This document shows positions 9,261-19,418 of a DNA stretch of 64,000 nucleotides, one piece after another. A program made the translations under genes and the position numbers. Each line of letters opens with the position of its first letter. Positions within the stretch are counted from its first letter, which is position 1. The stretch spans positions 1 through 64,000 of the forward strand of contig JAJRYV010000075.1 of assembly GCA_024275575.1 (NCBI GenBank). Direction: 5' to 3'. This DNA comes from a bacterium (GTDB lineage Bacteria; Zhuqueibacterota; Zhuqueibacteria; Zhuqueibacterales; Geothermadaptataceae). A model generated the notes under the pieces. The model was not told the origin of the DNA. It ran no database searches and was given only the letters and a program-made list of their open reading frames with translations.

Positions 9261-12200
9261 TTAGGTTAGAAGTCGCCGGCAGGCCTCGCGGACAAAGTTT
9301 GTGTGCCGATGAATATCGCGCTGTAAATCTTTCAGCGAGTCATAACCCATGCGCCGGGCGAGAAATGCAAATTGCTCAGTACCGGCTACAGGCACAGTAA
9401 GGTCTCTCGCATTGCCGCGCACCATACGCAGTGCTTCGATGATTTTGCGCATGAAAACATGTGCCGCGCTGAGCTGTTCAAAATCTGTTTTTGTGAGAAT
9501 TTTATGCTCAAAAAGCGCTTGCATCGCATCTCGCGTATTAGCGACGCGCAAGGCAGCATTCTGTGCGCCATGGGTGATCTGTAATCCTTGCACTAAAAAT
9601 TCAATATCGACAAGGGCGCCTGAACTGAATTTTGCATTCATCGTGCCGCCGGCAACAAGCTGGCGGATCTGCCTTTCTCGCATAGCCCGCATCGATTGGC
9701 TGTCGAAAGGCTTGCCGCTATAAAGACAGTGGTCACGAACCTGCAAAACTTGCCGGCCAAACTGTGTATCGCCGGCGATATGGCGCATTTTAACCAGCGC
9801 CTGGCGTTCATAATTCCACGCGGCACCCTCGGCGGTGAAATATTTCTCAAAAGCAGCGAGGGGTACGGCATAGCTGCCGGCTTTGCCGTATGGGCGCAGC
9901 CGTAAATCGATCTCAAAAATTCCCTTACGTTTAGCGATGATCGATTGCGAAACGGCGATGACGAGCTTGTTATAAAACTCAGCATTTGAGATGATTCGTT
10001 CGCCATTGGTTTTGCCTTCACCGGAATAAATAAATATCAGCTCGATATCCGACCCAAATCCGATTTCGCGACCGCCGAATTTTCCCAGCGCGCAAATAGA
10101 TAATTTACACGGGGTGCCCTCTGCCAGCAAGGGCAGGCCGTGTTTGGCAAAGAGCTCGTCAAAAGTTATTGAATAGGCCGCAGTGAGCACAACCTCGCCC
10201 AAATCCGACAATTCACTGGAAAACCGGTGGAAATTTGGGGTGATATTCTGGATATAGCGCATATCGATGCGGAACATTTCGCGGTCTTTAAATTCGTTGA
10301 GCACTTTGCGCTTGTCTGCCGGGTTCTGTCTCGTCATCAGAGCGAAGCGCAGGTCTTTTTCCAATTTTTCCCGCGGCACCGGTTGTTCCAGTTCCCCGAC
10401 ATTCGTGAGCACCGGAAAGATATTTTGATGCTGCATGCGCAGAAAATCCTGCCATAAAAATTCGCTCACCCCGAGCAGATTTGCCAGAGCCTGCAAAACT
10501 TCAGGGCGCTCGAGGCTGGCGAGTTCGAAAGGCCAGTCTTCCAGGGTGAACAGTTGGGCAAGAAATTCACGAAAATGCAGCATCGCCGATTCAGGATTGG
10601 GTGATTGTGGTAACAAATGGGTAAAATGCTTCACCAGCACCGCAGCAGCACGCAACTGGTTTTGTTTGCGCTCATCGGTAATTTTGTTGCCTTCGGTATC
10701 GCACATGAAAATGGTATCATGCACCCGGCCGTCGAGGGAACTGACATTGACGCGTGAAATATACACGCCATTCAGCGCCAAAGCGTTGGTGAATTCATAT
10801 AAAAAACCCACAGTGTCCGGCGCATCGAGGCGCATCACGGTGTAATTTTCCGACGAACTGTTATCGATGGCAATTTCAATGGGCAGCAACGTTGCCGTTG
10901 GCATTTCGATTTTTTTCAGCGCCAGTGCGACTTTTTTCGCCAGCTCACCCTGTGATTTGCCCTGCATTCCGGCTTGTAACTCGGTCAATAAAGCATTGAG
11001 TTCCTGATGGTACTGCGGCCAAACGGCGGCCTTGAGTGGCGCTACCAGGCAGCGCACGGTGAAAACATCGATAATTTTCCGCCGGCCATTTTTAACAGCG
11101 ATATTCTGCGGGCGAAAACGCCTGTTTCGTGAAACAGGTCGGCGTTTTTGCTGCGGTTTGTTTTCCTGTCCGGGTTCATAAGTGAAGATTTCACCATTCT
11201 CAATATCCAGTCCGAAAACAAAAAGCAAACCGCAAATCAGCGAAAGCTCGCCGGGGAAATCGAAAGCAGCGACAGTGAGCCGCCAGCGATGCTCATCGAG
11301 TGCATAAGCGGAAATTTCAACGAGATTATCGCTTTTTACACGAGCTAAAAGAGCGGCGTGCCCGGCTATCTCTTCCCTTGAAAATGTTTGCAGGTAGGTG
11401 GTATCCAGCCGGTTGAGGTGTTCATGCAACGGCGTATCGCCGGAGAATTTGTTTTGCCTTCGAATTATCCGGCCCGCTGTTTCAGCGGTGGAACAAATAT
11501 AATGGTCATAGAGGCTGCGAATTGCCTGACTGTGTTGATGATAACGGTCGACAAAATTTTTACCGGCTTTTTTACCGGCGAAACCCAGTCGCAGTGCGAG
11601 AAAATGCAGTTCCCGCTCATCTTCGGGAAGTTTGTGAACCTGCTGATTATGCATAATTTGCAGATAATGTTCAGCTGTGCGCAAAAAGCGATAGCCCTCG
11701 GAAAGCGTATTAAAATCCTGTGCCGGCAAAAAATTACTTACCGCCAGGCGCGCCAGGCCATCGAGCGTATTGCGGCTGCGGATTTCGGGGTGCATTCTGC
11801 CGTGTGCTATTTGCAAAAATTGTGTGATGAATTCCACATCACGAATCGAACCTTTGCCTCCTTTAACCTCACCCCATTTTTGCCCTTTGTTTTTCAGGTT
11901 GGCTTCGATTTCCTGTTTCATCTGCTGGATTTCCCGGCGCACGTCCTGCTGCGGCAGCTTGAAGATTTCAGGCCTGATTTTATCAAAAACAGCCGCGCTC
12001 ACTGTTTCGTCTCCGGCGATACGCCGGCTTTTTAACCAGGCCTGCTTTTCCCAGATGCGCGCATGCCTGGCAAAGTATTGCAGCATTTCCCCGATGCCGG
12101 GAACCAGTACACCCGAGCGGCCCCAGGGACGCAGCCGCATATCCACGCGAAAGAGAAAACCCTCGGCAGTTGTTTTGCTTAAAATTTCGATCAGTTTTTG

Positions 12201-12971
12201 TCCAAGCCGCTGAAATTGCGGTTGATTTTCACTCGCGAGGAAAATCAGATCGATATCGGAGCTGTAATTGAGCTCGCGGCCGCCGAGTTTTCCCAGGGCG
12301 ATAACACAAAAGTTTTCCGCTGGAATTTGCAGCTCATTTGAGGCTAAATATAGCGAGGCGCTGACGATTCTGCGGGCCAGCAGCGAAAGCTGGGAAATGA
12401 TAAATTCCAGATCGAGCAGACCAAACAAATCACAGGCGCCAATGCGCAGCAACTCGCGTTTCTGATAAATCCGCAGGGCATTCAGCGATTCGCTGTAATT
12501 TGTGCAGCGCTGCAGTTTTTCACGAATTTCTGCATCGATATGCGCCCGGCTTTTTGGTTGTGCCAGTGTTTTGGGATTTTTTAACTTTTCAAAAAACCGC
12601 GGCCGGCTAAGCAAAACTTCGCTGAGAAACTGGCTGCCGGCGAACAGCTGGATGAGCATTTCGAGGCTGCGTGGCTCCTCAGCTAGCGCTTTGTAGAGCT
12701 GCACGGCTTCGCTATAACGCTCGGTAAAATGTTCAAAATTGAGCATCGCCTGATCGGGATTAGCCGAGTTTTGCAGGTTGAAAAGCATGACGGGAAGAAT
12801 TTCCAGCAGGGCGATTTGTCTATCGGCGCTGCTGCCAAGCCGTTGCAAACAGCTCCGCGCTTTTTGCCAATCGGTAAAACCAGTAGCCTGCAGAAGGGCT
12901 TTACTTTCGGATAGATATTCATCCCTGCCAGAAAACAGGATATGGGCATTTTTGTAAATCGATGTCGGCAT
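9261..12971 (-). CDS. glnE: GlnE-like bifunctional glutamine synthetase adenylyltransferase/deadenylase with two internal ACT domains
   Basis: 1236 aa; N-term nucleotidyltransferase motif ALGKLGGRELNYSSDIDLIFL and C-term ALGKFGGREIGFGSDIELIFIY; two GlnD-like ACT segments between the halves. Confidence 0.88.
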   Translation of the reverse strand: MPTSIYKNAHILFSGRDEYLSESKALLQATGFTDWQKARSCLQRLGSSADRQIALLEILPVMLFNLQNSANPDQAMLNFEHFTERYSEAVQLYKALAEEPRSLEMLIQLFAGSQFLSEVLLSRPRFFEKLKNPKTLAQPKSRAHIDAEIREKLQRCTNYSESLNALRIYQKRELLRIGACDLFGLLDLEFIISQLSLLARRIVSASLYLASNELQIPAENFCVIALGKLGGRELNYSSDIDLIFLASENQPQFQRLGQKLIEILSKTTAEGFLFRVDMRLRPWGRSGVLVPGIGEMLQYFARHARIWEKQAWLKSRRIAGDETVSAAVFDKIRPEIFKLPQQDVRREIQQMKQEIEANLKNKGQKWGEVKGGKGSIRDVEFITQFLQIAHGRMHPEIRSRNTLDGLARLAVSNFLPAQDFNTLSEGYRFLRTAEHYLQIMHNQQVHKLPEDERELHFLALRLGFAGKKAGKNFVDRYHQHSQAIRSLYDHYICSTAETAGRIIRRQNKFSGDTPLHEHLNRLDTTYLQTFSREEIAGHAALLARVKSDNLVEISAYALDEHRWRLTVAAFDFPGELSLICGLLFVFGLDIENGEIFTYEPGQENKPQQKRRPVSRNRRFRPQNIAVKNGRRKIIDVFTVRCLVAPLKAAVWPQYHQELNALLTELQAGMQGKSQGELAKKVALALKKIEMPTATLLPIEIAIDNSSSENYTVMRLDAPDTVGFLYEFTNALALNGVYISRVNVSSLDGRVHDTIFMCDTEGNKITDERKQNQLRAAAVLVKHFTHLLPQSPNPESAMLHFREFLAQLFTLEDWPFELASLERPEVLQALANLLGVSEFLWQDFLRMQHQNIFPVLTNVGELEQPVPREKLEKDLRFALMTRQNPADKRKVLNEFKDREMFRIDMRYIQNITPNFHRFSSELSDLGEVVLTAAYSITFDELFAKHGLPLLAEGTPCKLSICALGKFGGREIGFGSDIELIFIYSGEGKTNGERIISNAEFYNKLVIAVSQSIIAKRKGIFEIDLRLRPYGKAGSYAVPLAAFEKYFTAEGAAWNYERQALVKMRHIAGDTQFGRQVLQVRDHCLYSGKPFDSQSMRAMRERQIRQLVAGGTMNAKFSSGALVDIEFLVQGLQITHGAQNAALRVANTRDAMQALFEHKILTKTDFEQLSAAHVFMRKIIEALRMVRGNARDLTVPVAGTEQFAFLARRMGYDSLKDLQRDIHRHTNFVREACRRLLT

Positions 12972-13028
12972 GTTTTTATGTGCCCCAATTGAGCTATTTT
13001 CTATTGGTCGCCGGTTTTTAACCTTGGT

Positions 13029-13625
13029 TTAAATGAAATCATGTTCGCTTAAAAATCGTTGGACCAACTCAGCAAGATTTTTGCGGCTGCCATCATTTTT
13101 GATGACGATATCCGCCCGCTCGACTTTTTCTTCGTCTGAAAGCTGGTGCAGCAGCCGAGCTTTAATCTGTTCAATTGCTAATCCACTGCGTTTTTGAACA
13201 CGCGCGATGCGAATTTTTTCCGGCGCGCTGACCGTGACCATCATGTCGACCCTGGTATCCCAGCCGGTTTCAAAAAAAAGCGCTGCCTCGATAAACACGA
13301 CCTCATGTCCCCTGGCTTTAAATCCGGCGATAAGTTCATCGACCTGTTCGAAAACCCGCGGATGCACAATGCGGTTCAGAACTTCAACTTTTTTGATCTC
13401 GCCGAAAACCAGCTGCGCCAAAACAGCAGGGATGAGCCGGCTGTCTGCATCATACACCTCCTTGCCGAAAGTCGAAGAAATGCGTTCGATGGTCAACGGA
13501 TCATTATTGATTATTTCCTTTGCCAGCGTGTCTGCATCGATGGTTGCCAAACCGTGATCTGACAACAGTTTACGCACGGTCGATTTGCCACTGCCCATAC
13601 TGCCTGTAAGTCCTATTTTCAGCAA
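13029..13625 (-). CDS. coaE: Dephospho-CoA kinase
   Basis: IGLTGSMGSGKSTV P-loop, DADTLAKEI, 198 aa. Confidence 0.95.
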   Translation of the reverse strand: MLKIGLTGSMGSGKSTVRKLLSDHGLATIDADTLAKEIINNDPLTIERISSTFGKEVYDADSRLIPAVLAQLVFGEIKKVEVLNRIVHPRVFEQVDELIAGFKARGHEVVFIEAALFFETGWDTRVDMMVTVSAPEKIRIARVQKRSGLAIEQIKARLLHQLSDEEKVERADIVIKNDGSRKNLAELVQRFLSEHDFI

Positions 13626-13848
13626 ATTGATATCCCGTTGCTAAATTTTTCACTTGCCTTCTGTCCTTTAAAAACCATATTCCTGCCTTTTGCCCGGAAA
13701 AATACACAGAATATTGGCAGATGCAATGTATTTTTACAGTGATTTTAAACGCGATAAAATACACATTTTCCGGCATTGATAAAATAGAATTTTAAGCAAG
13801 AAATACAGGAGGATTTCAATGATTAAAAACAGCGGTGAGAACAAGGCG

Positions 13849-14463
13849 TCATTTATTTGTGATATTCTCCGGTTCCGGGCGGATTTGTGAATCGACGAAA
13901 ACGAACAGATTGTCAAAACGGACCTCGCCGGCTGAGGCGATACCGGCGATAAAATAAGCGCGTATGGCGTCATCTGGAAAAGTGAGCCGCTTGCTTAGAA
14001 AATGATAATCACTTCGATCAGCCGACCATTCGAGTTTTTCGTTAAAAATCGTCTGCCCGCTGTGCGCTACGGCGGTTTCATATTCGATAGCGATACGCAC
14101 CCTAGTGCCGGGGCTAGCGGCTGCCCAGCCTCCGAAAATGACGGTTTTGCCCCCCGGAACGTGTTGCATCTGTTGTGTAAATGCATGAATGACCAGTTCG
14201 CCTTTTTTTCCGGGCAATCGCTGCAAACGTATCAATCCACAGCGGCGGCCGGACCGGCAGAAGGTTTCGTCCGTTTTGATTTGCCCGTAATAGTTATAAT
14301 TAGGCGGCGCTGAAATCGACCAGCTTCCTTGCTGTTCAAATCCACTGTTTTGAATCAGCAAATGTACTATTGGCCGACGATTAACCTGAGCTGTTTTTTC
14401 GCTACAGGCCAAAAGAAGAAAAAGCACGCATAGAGTTTTAAGAATGTTGTTTCTCTTTTTCAT
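13849..14463 (-). CDS. Putative lipoprotein with carbohydrate-binding-module-like fold
   Basis: Signal peptide with lipobox (FLLLACSEK); 'NSGFEQQGSWSI...' and 'VRFDNLFVFV' reminiscent of CBM-type beta-sandwich domains. Confidence 0.5.
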   Translation of the reverse strand: MKKRNNILKTLCVLFLLLACSEKTAQVNRRPIVHLLIQNSGFEQQGSWSISAPPNYNYYGQIKTDETFCRSGRRCGLIRLQRLPGKKGELVIHAFTQQMQHVPGGKTVIFGGWAAASPGTRVRIAIEYETAVAHSGQTIFNEKLEWSADRSDYHFLSKRLTFPDDAIRAYFIAGIASAGEVRFDNLFVFVDSQIRPEPENITNK

Positions 14464-14563
14464 TTTATCAAATTAGTTTAGCACTGCCGGGGAGATATCT
14501 GTTCACACAGCGCCGGAGAAACGCGCCTTGAGCTTGTCAAAGCGCTGTCCCGAGTTTACAAAA

Positions 14564-14658
14564 AGGGTACATTTCGGAGAGCTCGAGAGGATGCTCCCGC
14601 TTCAAACCATCGACAGATTCAATACAGACACGCTCAGTATCCACTCGGCGGACTGAAC
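14564..14658 (+). repeat. Degenerate member of interspersed intergenic repeat family (copy A)
   Basis: AGGGTACATTTCGGAGAGCTCGAGAGGATGCTCCCGCTT...CTCAGTATCCACTCGGCGGACTGAAC aligns by eye with copy D at 47.3 kb. Confidence 0.45.
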
Positions 14659-14815
14659 ACGATACAATATAAGCATAAAATATTGCAAGAGAAAAAGATA
14701 TCGTCTTCTTTTCATGCAGGCAATACAGAGATAATATGATATTGTGAATGGCAGATTTTCTACTTATGTTATACTTTTTTTAATTCGGGAATTTTGAAGA
14801 AGAAACTTTACATAA

Positions 14816-15748
14816 ATGGCTGTCAAACCGCCCCAAAATATGCCACTGGTCTACTGTATCGTACTCAATTTAAATGGCCGTAAGGTGATCATCGAAGCGC
14901 TGGTGTCGATTTTGAAAATGAACTACGACAATTTTCGCGTACTCGTCGTCGATAATGGTTCCGGCGATGGCTCACTGGCGCTTGTTAAAGAAAATTTCCC
15001 GGAAATCGAAACTATCGAAAACAGCGAGAATCTCGGTTTTGGCGGCGGCAACAATATCGGCATGCGCCATGCACTCGCCAAAGGCGCGGAATGGATTTTC
15101 CTGCTCAACAACGATATCGTCGTCGATGAAAACCTGCTCACCGAACTTATGTACGAGGCCGTGAAAGATGTACATGCCGGCGCGCTTGGAGGAAAAATTT
15201 ATTATCATGACGAACCCAACAAAATATGGTTCGCCGGCGGTGGTATTAATTTTTTTACCGGGTTGACCTATCACCGCCATCTGCGAAAGATAGATACCAG
15301 GCAGGCGGAAAGGGTTACGACTTCGGATTACCTCACCGGCTGCGCCTTTCTCGTTCGTGCTTCGGCGCTAAACAAAGTCGGACTTTTTGATGTGGCATTT
15401 TTTCCGAGTTATGTCGAAGATGCGGATTTATCACTGCGCCTGCGCACAGCGGGTTATAAGCTGTTGTATGTACCGGCGGGCAAACTCTGGCACAAGGTTT
15501 CATCCTTTAGTGGCGGCGGCCTCACGCCGTTGAAAACACGGCTGAAAACAGCGCACAGTCTGATATTTTTCAGCCGGTACGCGCGTTGGTATCACTGGCT
15601 GACGATGCCGTTTTTTATTCTGCTCGGCAGTGTGGTTTTCATCCTGCAGCAACTGGCAAAAGGGAATTGGGATTTGGTAAAAGCCCTACTGACGGGTTTT
15701 GTTGAAGGGATAAAAAAACTGAATCGACAACACAGGCAGGCACGATGA
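14816..15748 (+). CDS. Family 2 glycosyltransferase (rhamnosyltransferase-like)
   Basis: VDNGSGDGSL, LLNNDIVVDENLL, DYLTGCAFLVRASAL motifs; C-terminal TM. Confidence 0.9.
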   Translation: MAVKPPQNMPLVYCIVLNLNGRKVIIEALVSILKMNYDNFRVLVVDNGSGDGSLALVKENFPEIETIENSENLGFGGGNNIGMRHALAKGAEWIFLLNNDIVVDENLLTELMYEAVKDVHAGALGGKIYYHDEPNKIWFAGGGINFFTGLTYHRHLRKIDTRQAERVTTSDYLTGCAFLVRASALNKVGLFDVAFFPSYVEDADLSLRLRTAGYKLLYVPAGKLWHKVSSFSGGGLTPLKTRLKTAHSLIFFSRYARWYHWLTMPFFILLGSVVFILQQLAKGNWDLVKALLTGFVEGIKKLNRQHRQAR

Positions 15749-16332
15749 GCCGGCAAATCATTCTCGCTTCAGGCTCACAATTTCGCGCCGACCTGCTATC
15801 CCGGTTTTCCTTACCTTTTTCCTGTGTTGCGCCGGAAATTGAGGAGAGAGAAAGGGCCGGAGAACCGCCGGAAAAAATGGCTGGGCGGCTGGCCGGAGAA
15901 AAAGCTGAAGCGGTCACGGTGCGATTCCCACACGCCGTGGTCATCGGTTCCGATCAGGTTGCCGTGTGTGGTGATGAAATTCTACGAAAACCGGGAACAG
16001 CCGAACGCGCTTGCCGGCAACTTTCTAAACTGCGGGGGCGGGAACATCGATTATGCACCGCTGTGCACATCATCGCAGGCGGTGAAAGACAAACGTACAC
16101 TTTTTTAAACATAGCGCGTCTGCTTGTTCGTGCAGACCTGACAGAGGCGCAAATTGCAAAATACGTGCAGCAAGAAAACCCGATTGCCTGCGCCGGCGCC
16201 TACAAAATTGAAGGCAGCGGTATTGCTCTTTTCGATGAAATTACTTGTGATGACTGGACCGCAATTGTCGGATTACCGCTTATCCGGCTGGCAAAAATAT
16301 TGCGAAAACTGGATATTGAACTCTTTGGATAG
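15745..16332 (+). CDS. maf: Maf family nucleotide pyrophosphatase
   Basis: ILASGSQFRADLL motif; VVIGSDQVAV; overlaps upstream GT by ATGA. Confidence 0.9.
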   Translation: MSRQIILASGSQFRADLLSRFSLPFSCVAPEIEERERAGEPPEKMAGRLAGEKAEAVTVRFPHAVVIGSDQVAVCGDEILRKPGTAERACRQLSKLRGREHRLCTAVHIIAGGERQTYTFLNIARLLVRADLTEAQIAKYVQQENPIACAGAYKIEGSGIALFDEITCDDWTAIVGLPLIRLAKILRKLDIELFG

Positions 16333-16808
16333 TGATGAATTTTGAGAATTATTTAACACCAGAAAATTTGTATATTTCAATATTTGTTCTTTGTTTTATC
16401 AGCGGTTTTGTGCCTCTTGTTAACGCTGAAGCTGTTGTCATCGGCGCAGCGGCGCTTTCAGGGGAAGACGTGATCTGGCAAATCGCTGTCGTTTCCGCGT
16501 TCGGGCAAATGGCGGCCAAAGGCATGCTCTATTTTGCCGGTCGCGGCGCATTGAACATTCCCATGGGCAAATACGAACAAAAACTGGCCGATGTGGAAAG
16601 AAAGTTTGAGAAGTGGCGCGGCAAGTCTGATCTGTTTATTTTTCTCAGCGCCTCTGTCGGTTTTCCCCCTTTTTATGTTGTCAGTATTCTCGCTGGTGTT
16701 GTGAAACATAATTTTTACAGATTTTTTTTATCCGGTATGATCGGGCGCACTATTCGCTTTGGTCTGCTGGCCTTGTTTCCGCATCTTTTGCGCAGCAGCT
16801 TCTTCTGA
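16332..16808 (+). CDS. DedA/VTT-domain-like membrane protein
   Basis: 158 aa hydrophobic; VTT-like arrangement (GRGAL...KYEQKL...SVGFPPFYVVSILAGVVK). Confidence 0.6.
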   Translation: MMNFENYLTPENLYISIFVLCFISGFVPLVNAEAVVIGAAALSGEDVIWQIAVVSAFGQMAAKGMLYFAGRGALNIPMGKYEQKLADVERKFEKWRGKSDLFIFLSASVGFPPFYVVSILAGVVKHNFYRFFLSGMIGRTIRFGLLALFPHLLRSSFF

Positions 16809-16914
16809 TTTTTTTCTCCGGAAGACGCTATCAATGTGGAGTACTTTGGGCTGTGTATTCTTTGCTTTTTAAAAAAAGTCGTAAAACCAAACTCAATTAA
16901 AAAGTTAATCGCTT

Positions 16915-17568
16915 ATGTTTGATATCAGAAAATTTCACAAATATGACCACCTGATCTGGGATTGGAACGGCACGCTCATCGATGATGTAAAAATGAATTT
17001 GGGCATCATGAACGAGCAGCTTGCCGGCCATGGTTTAGCGGAACTATCCGATGAACGGCACCGGGAAATATTCGGATTTCCGCTGCGCAAATTTTACAAG
17101 CAATTGGGGTTTGATGCCAGCGATCATAGTTTTGAACAGGTCAGCCGGGAATTTATGGAAATTTATGAGCAGCGTAAAAACCGCTGCCGCTTGCACCCGC
17201 AGTGTTTTGCATTGTTAAAATCGTGGCGGCGCAGCGGGAAAAAACAATCTATTTTATCAGCCTATCCACAAGTAAATTTATTGGCTTCATTGCAGTTTTT
17301 CCAGATTGAAGATTATTTTCAGTTCATCGTCGGGGCAGCAAACCACCACGGTGAGAGCAAAATTGAAGTGGGAAAACAATTATTGCACGATATCAGACTA
17401 CCGCAAAAATCAATCGCGCTGATCGGTGATACGGTGCATGATTATGAGGTTGCAGCGGCCATGGGGGTGGATTGTTTTCTGGTGACCAGCGGCAATCAGT
17501 CGATGTGCCGCCTGCGCGCGACCGGGGCGACGATTCTCAAACTTGAAAACGTGGAAATGGAAGAATGA
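16915..17568 (+). CDS. HAD-superfamily hydrolase (phosphoglycolate phosphatase-like)
   Basis: DWNGTLIDD motif I, LSAYPQ motif II, IGDTVHDYEVAAAMG motif IV. Confidence 0.88.
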   Translation: MFDIRKFHKYDHLIWDWNGTLIDDVKMNLGIMNEQLAGHGLAELSDERHREIFGFPLRKFYKQLGFDASDHSFEQVSREFMEIYEQRKNRCRLHPQCFALLKSWRRSGKKQSILSAYPQVNLLASLQFFQIEDYFQFIVGAANHHGESKIEVGKQLLHDIRLPQKSIALIGDTVHDYEVAAAMGVDCFLVTSGNQSMCRLRATGATILKLENVEMEE

Positions 17569-17632
17569 AAAAAAGCGCATTTAATCTTTATTATTCTAGC
17601 CAAGATCGCAGTGGTGCAGAAAAAAAGTATCT

Positions 17633-17752
17633 GTTCAGCGCACCAGACGGACGCTGAGCTTGCGGAAGGGGGAGCATCCGTCTCATCTTGTCCGAAACGC
17701 GCTTTCCTTTAAGCTCAGAGAACGCTTCTCGCGCGCACGCTGAATGAGATAC
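17633..17752 (-). repeat. Interspersed intergenic repeat family (copy B, inverted relative to D)
   Basis: GTTCAGCGCACCAGACGGACGCTGAGCTTGCGG...CATCTTGTCCGAAACGCG...AGAACGCTTCTCGCGCGCACGCTGAATGAGATAC is reverse complement of copy D with substitutions. Confidence 0.7.
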
Positions 17753-17883
17753 ATATCGTTAAAACCTTTAGTTAAAAAAAATATCTCACGCAAAGCCGCA
17801 GAGAGCGCAAAGTTTTCTTTATTTAAATTTTTATGTTGCGCGCTTTGTGACTGCATGAGAATTATTCATGAAAAAACAGCACT

Positions 17884-18594
17884 TTGCGACTCAATGAGAT
17901 GATTTTTTCTGCAAACCGGCCGGAGTATTTTCCGGGTTTTTATTTCTGGGCAAAAATGATTCGTGCAAATTCGATGCTCATCGCAGATGATTTGCAATTC
18001 ACTTCCAAATCCGGACTGAACCGCTGCGCCATCAAAACCGGTGCTGGGGAAAAATGGCTGACGATTCCGTTGCTGAGCAAAGGAAAGGCGCAGCAAAAAA
18101 TCTGCGAAGTCCGCATCAATAATGCCCAGAACTGGCGCCAAAAACACTGGAAATCGCTGCTGGTCAATTATAAAAATGCCGCATATTTTGAAAAGTATGA
18201 TTTGGCACTGGAGCGTCTGTTCACCAAAAACTGGACCTTTCTCATCGATTTCAACCTCGAAATCATACAGCTCCTGCAAAAAGAGCTGGCAATTTCCTGC
18301 GTACTCAAATTGAGTTCAGAGCTGGCTTGCGCAGAAAAAGGCGCTGCACTGAATCGGGCATGGGCAAAAGAACTCGGGGCCGGGGTCTATTTGGCCGAAG
18401 AAAAGATGCGGATGTACTTAGAGAAAAACAGCGGGAAATTACAAGGGGTTGATTTGCAGTTTTTAAAGTTGCAGCAAAAAATATATTATCAGCAATTTCA
18501 GGGGTTTATTCCATCACTTTCGGTGATTGATCTGCTTTTTAACGAGGGCGATAACGCACGTACGATCATTGAAAAAATGATCATTATTGCCTAA
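17884..18594 (+). CDS. WbqC-like family protein
   Basis: FxPxxFPGFYFWAKM..., DDLQFTSKSGLNRC, WRQKHWKSLLVNYKNAAYF typical of WbqC family. Confidence 0.8.
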   Translation: MRLNEMIFSANRPEYFPGFYFWAKMIRANSMLIADDLQFTSKSGLNRCAIKTGAGEKWLTIPLLSKGKAQQKICEVRINNAQNWRQKHWKSLLVNYKNAAYFEKYDLALERLFTKNWTFLIDFNLEIIQLLQKELAISCVLKLSSELACAEKGAALNRAWAKELGAGVYLAEEKMRMYLEKNSGKLQGVDLQFLKLQQKIYYQQFQGFIPSLSVIDLLFNEGDNARTIIEKMIIIA

Positions 18595-19418
18595 GCACGA
18601 TCGATCTTGCGTAAGTAGCGCTGTGCAGTTGCCAGAACCGATTGCCGTTCCTTTGTCTCGAGTACGCGCATAAATTCATCACCGGCCAAAACGTTTTTGC
18701 CCGCCCGGAAAAGTGCGATGCCAACCATCAACCTGGCTTCACCCGCTTTTGGTGTTCGCGGAAACATGGCAACTTTTTCATATTCGACAACAGCCTGCCA
18801 ATAGGCGCCCATGGCGAAATACGCATCCCCGATCCAGTGCTGTGCCTGGCCGGCCAGCGGATGTCGTTGATTGAACTGTAAAAGTGACCGTAATATTTTA
18901 ATCGCTTCACTGTAATGCTGCCGGTAATATAATGCGACGGCTTTTTTATAAAGTGGATCAAATTGCAAAACCGGCGGGCGTTTGGCGCGGCGAAACGTTT
19001 TTTTTACACGCAGCTTTCGTGATGCCCGATTTTCATTATTTTTCAATTTTGCCTGTTTGCGGGCAGCCGGTTTAAACTTGTTTGCGGGATTGATTCGCCT
19101 CAGTGTGCCGTTATTTACAGATAAATAATCAACGCTTGCCAGTGAGCGATCCCCTGCGAGCTGGGCTGTTTGCAACATTTCTTTCTGCATTATTTTGCTC
19201 AGGCGTGCTATATTTGACAGGTTATCAGCAGTATCCTCATCGTGTGCTACCATTTCGGAAAATTGATAAAAATCCTGACTATCAACGCTTTTCTTTGCCA
19301 TGTCTTCGCTAAAGTAGGCTTTTCTCGTCAGATGCATGCTACAACGCGGGAATATGGTTAATGCCATCAAACTCAGGCTCATGAGTAAGCCGGTAATCTT
19401 TTTTTGTGATGCAGTCAT
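18591..19418 (-). CDS. Tetratricopeptide protein, YbgF/CpoB-like C-terminus
   Basis: YKKAVALYYRQHYSEAIKILRSLLQFNQRHPLAGQAQHWIGDAYFAMGAYWQAVVEYEKV TPR pattern. Confidence 0.7.
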   Translation of the reverse strand: MTASQKKITGLLMSLSLMALTIFPRCSMHLTRKAYFSEDMAKKSVDSQDFYQFSEMVAHDEDTADNLSNIARLSKIMQKEMLQTAQLAGDRSLASVDYLSVNNGTLRRINPANKFKPAARKQAKLKNNENRASRKLRVKKTFRRAKRPPVLQFDPLYKKAVALYYRQHYSEAIKILRSLLQFNQRHPLAGQAQHWIGDAYFAMGAYWQAVVEYEKVAMFPRTPKAGEARLMVGIALFRAGKNVLAGDEFMRVLETKERQSVLATAQRYLRKIDRA

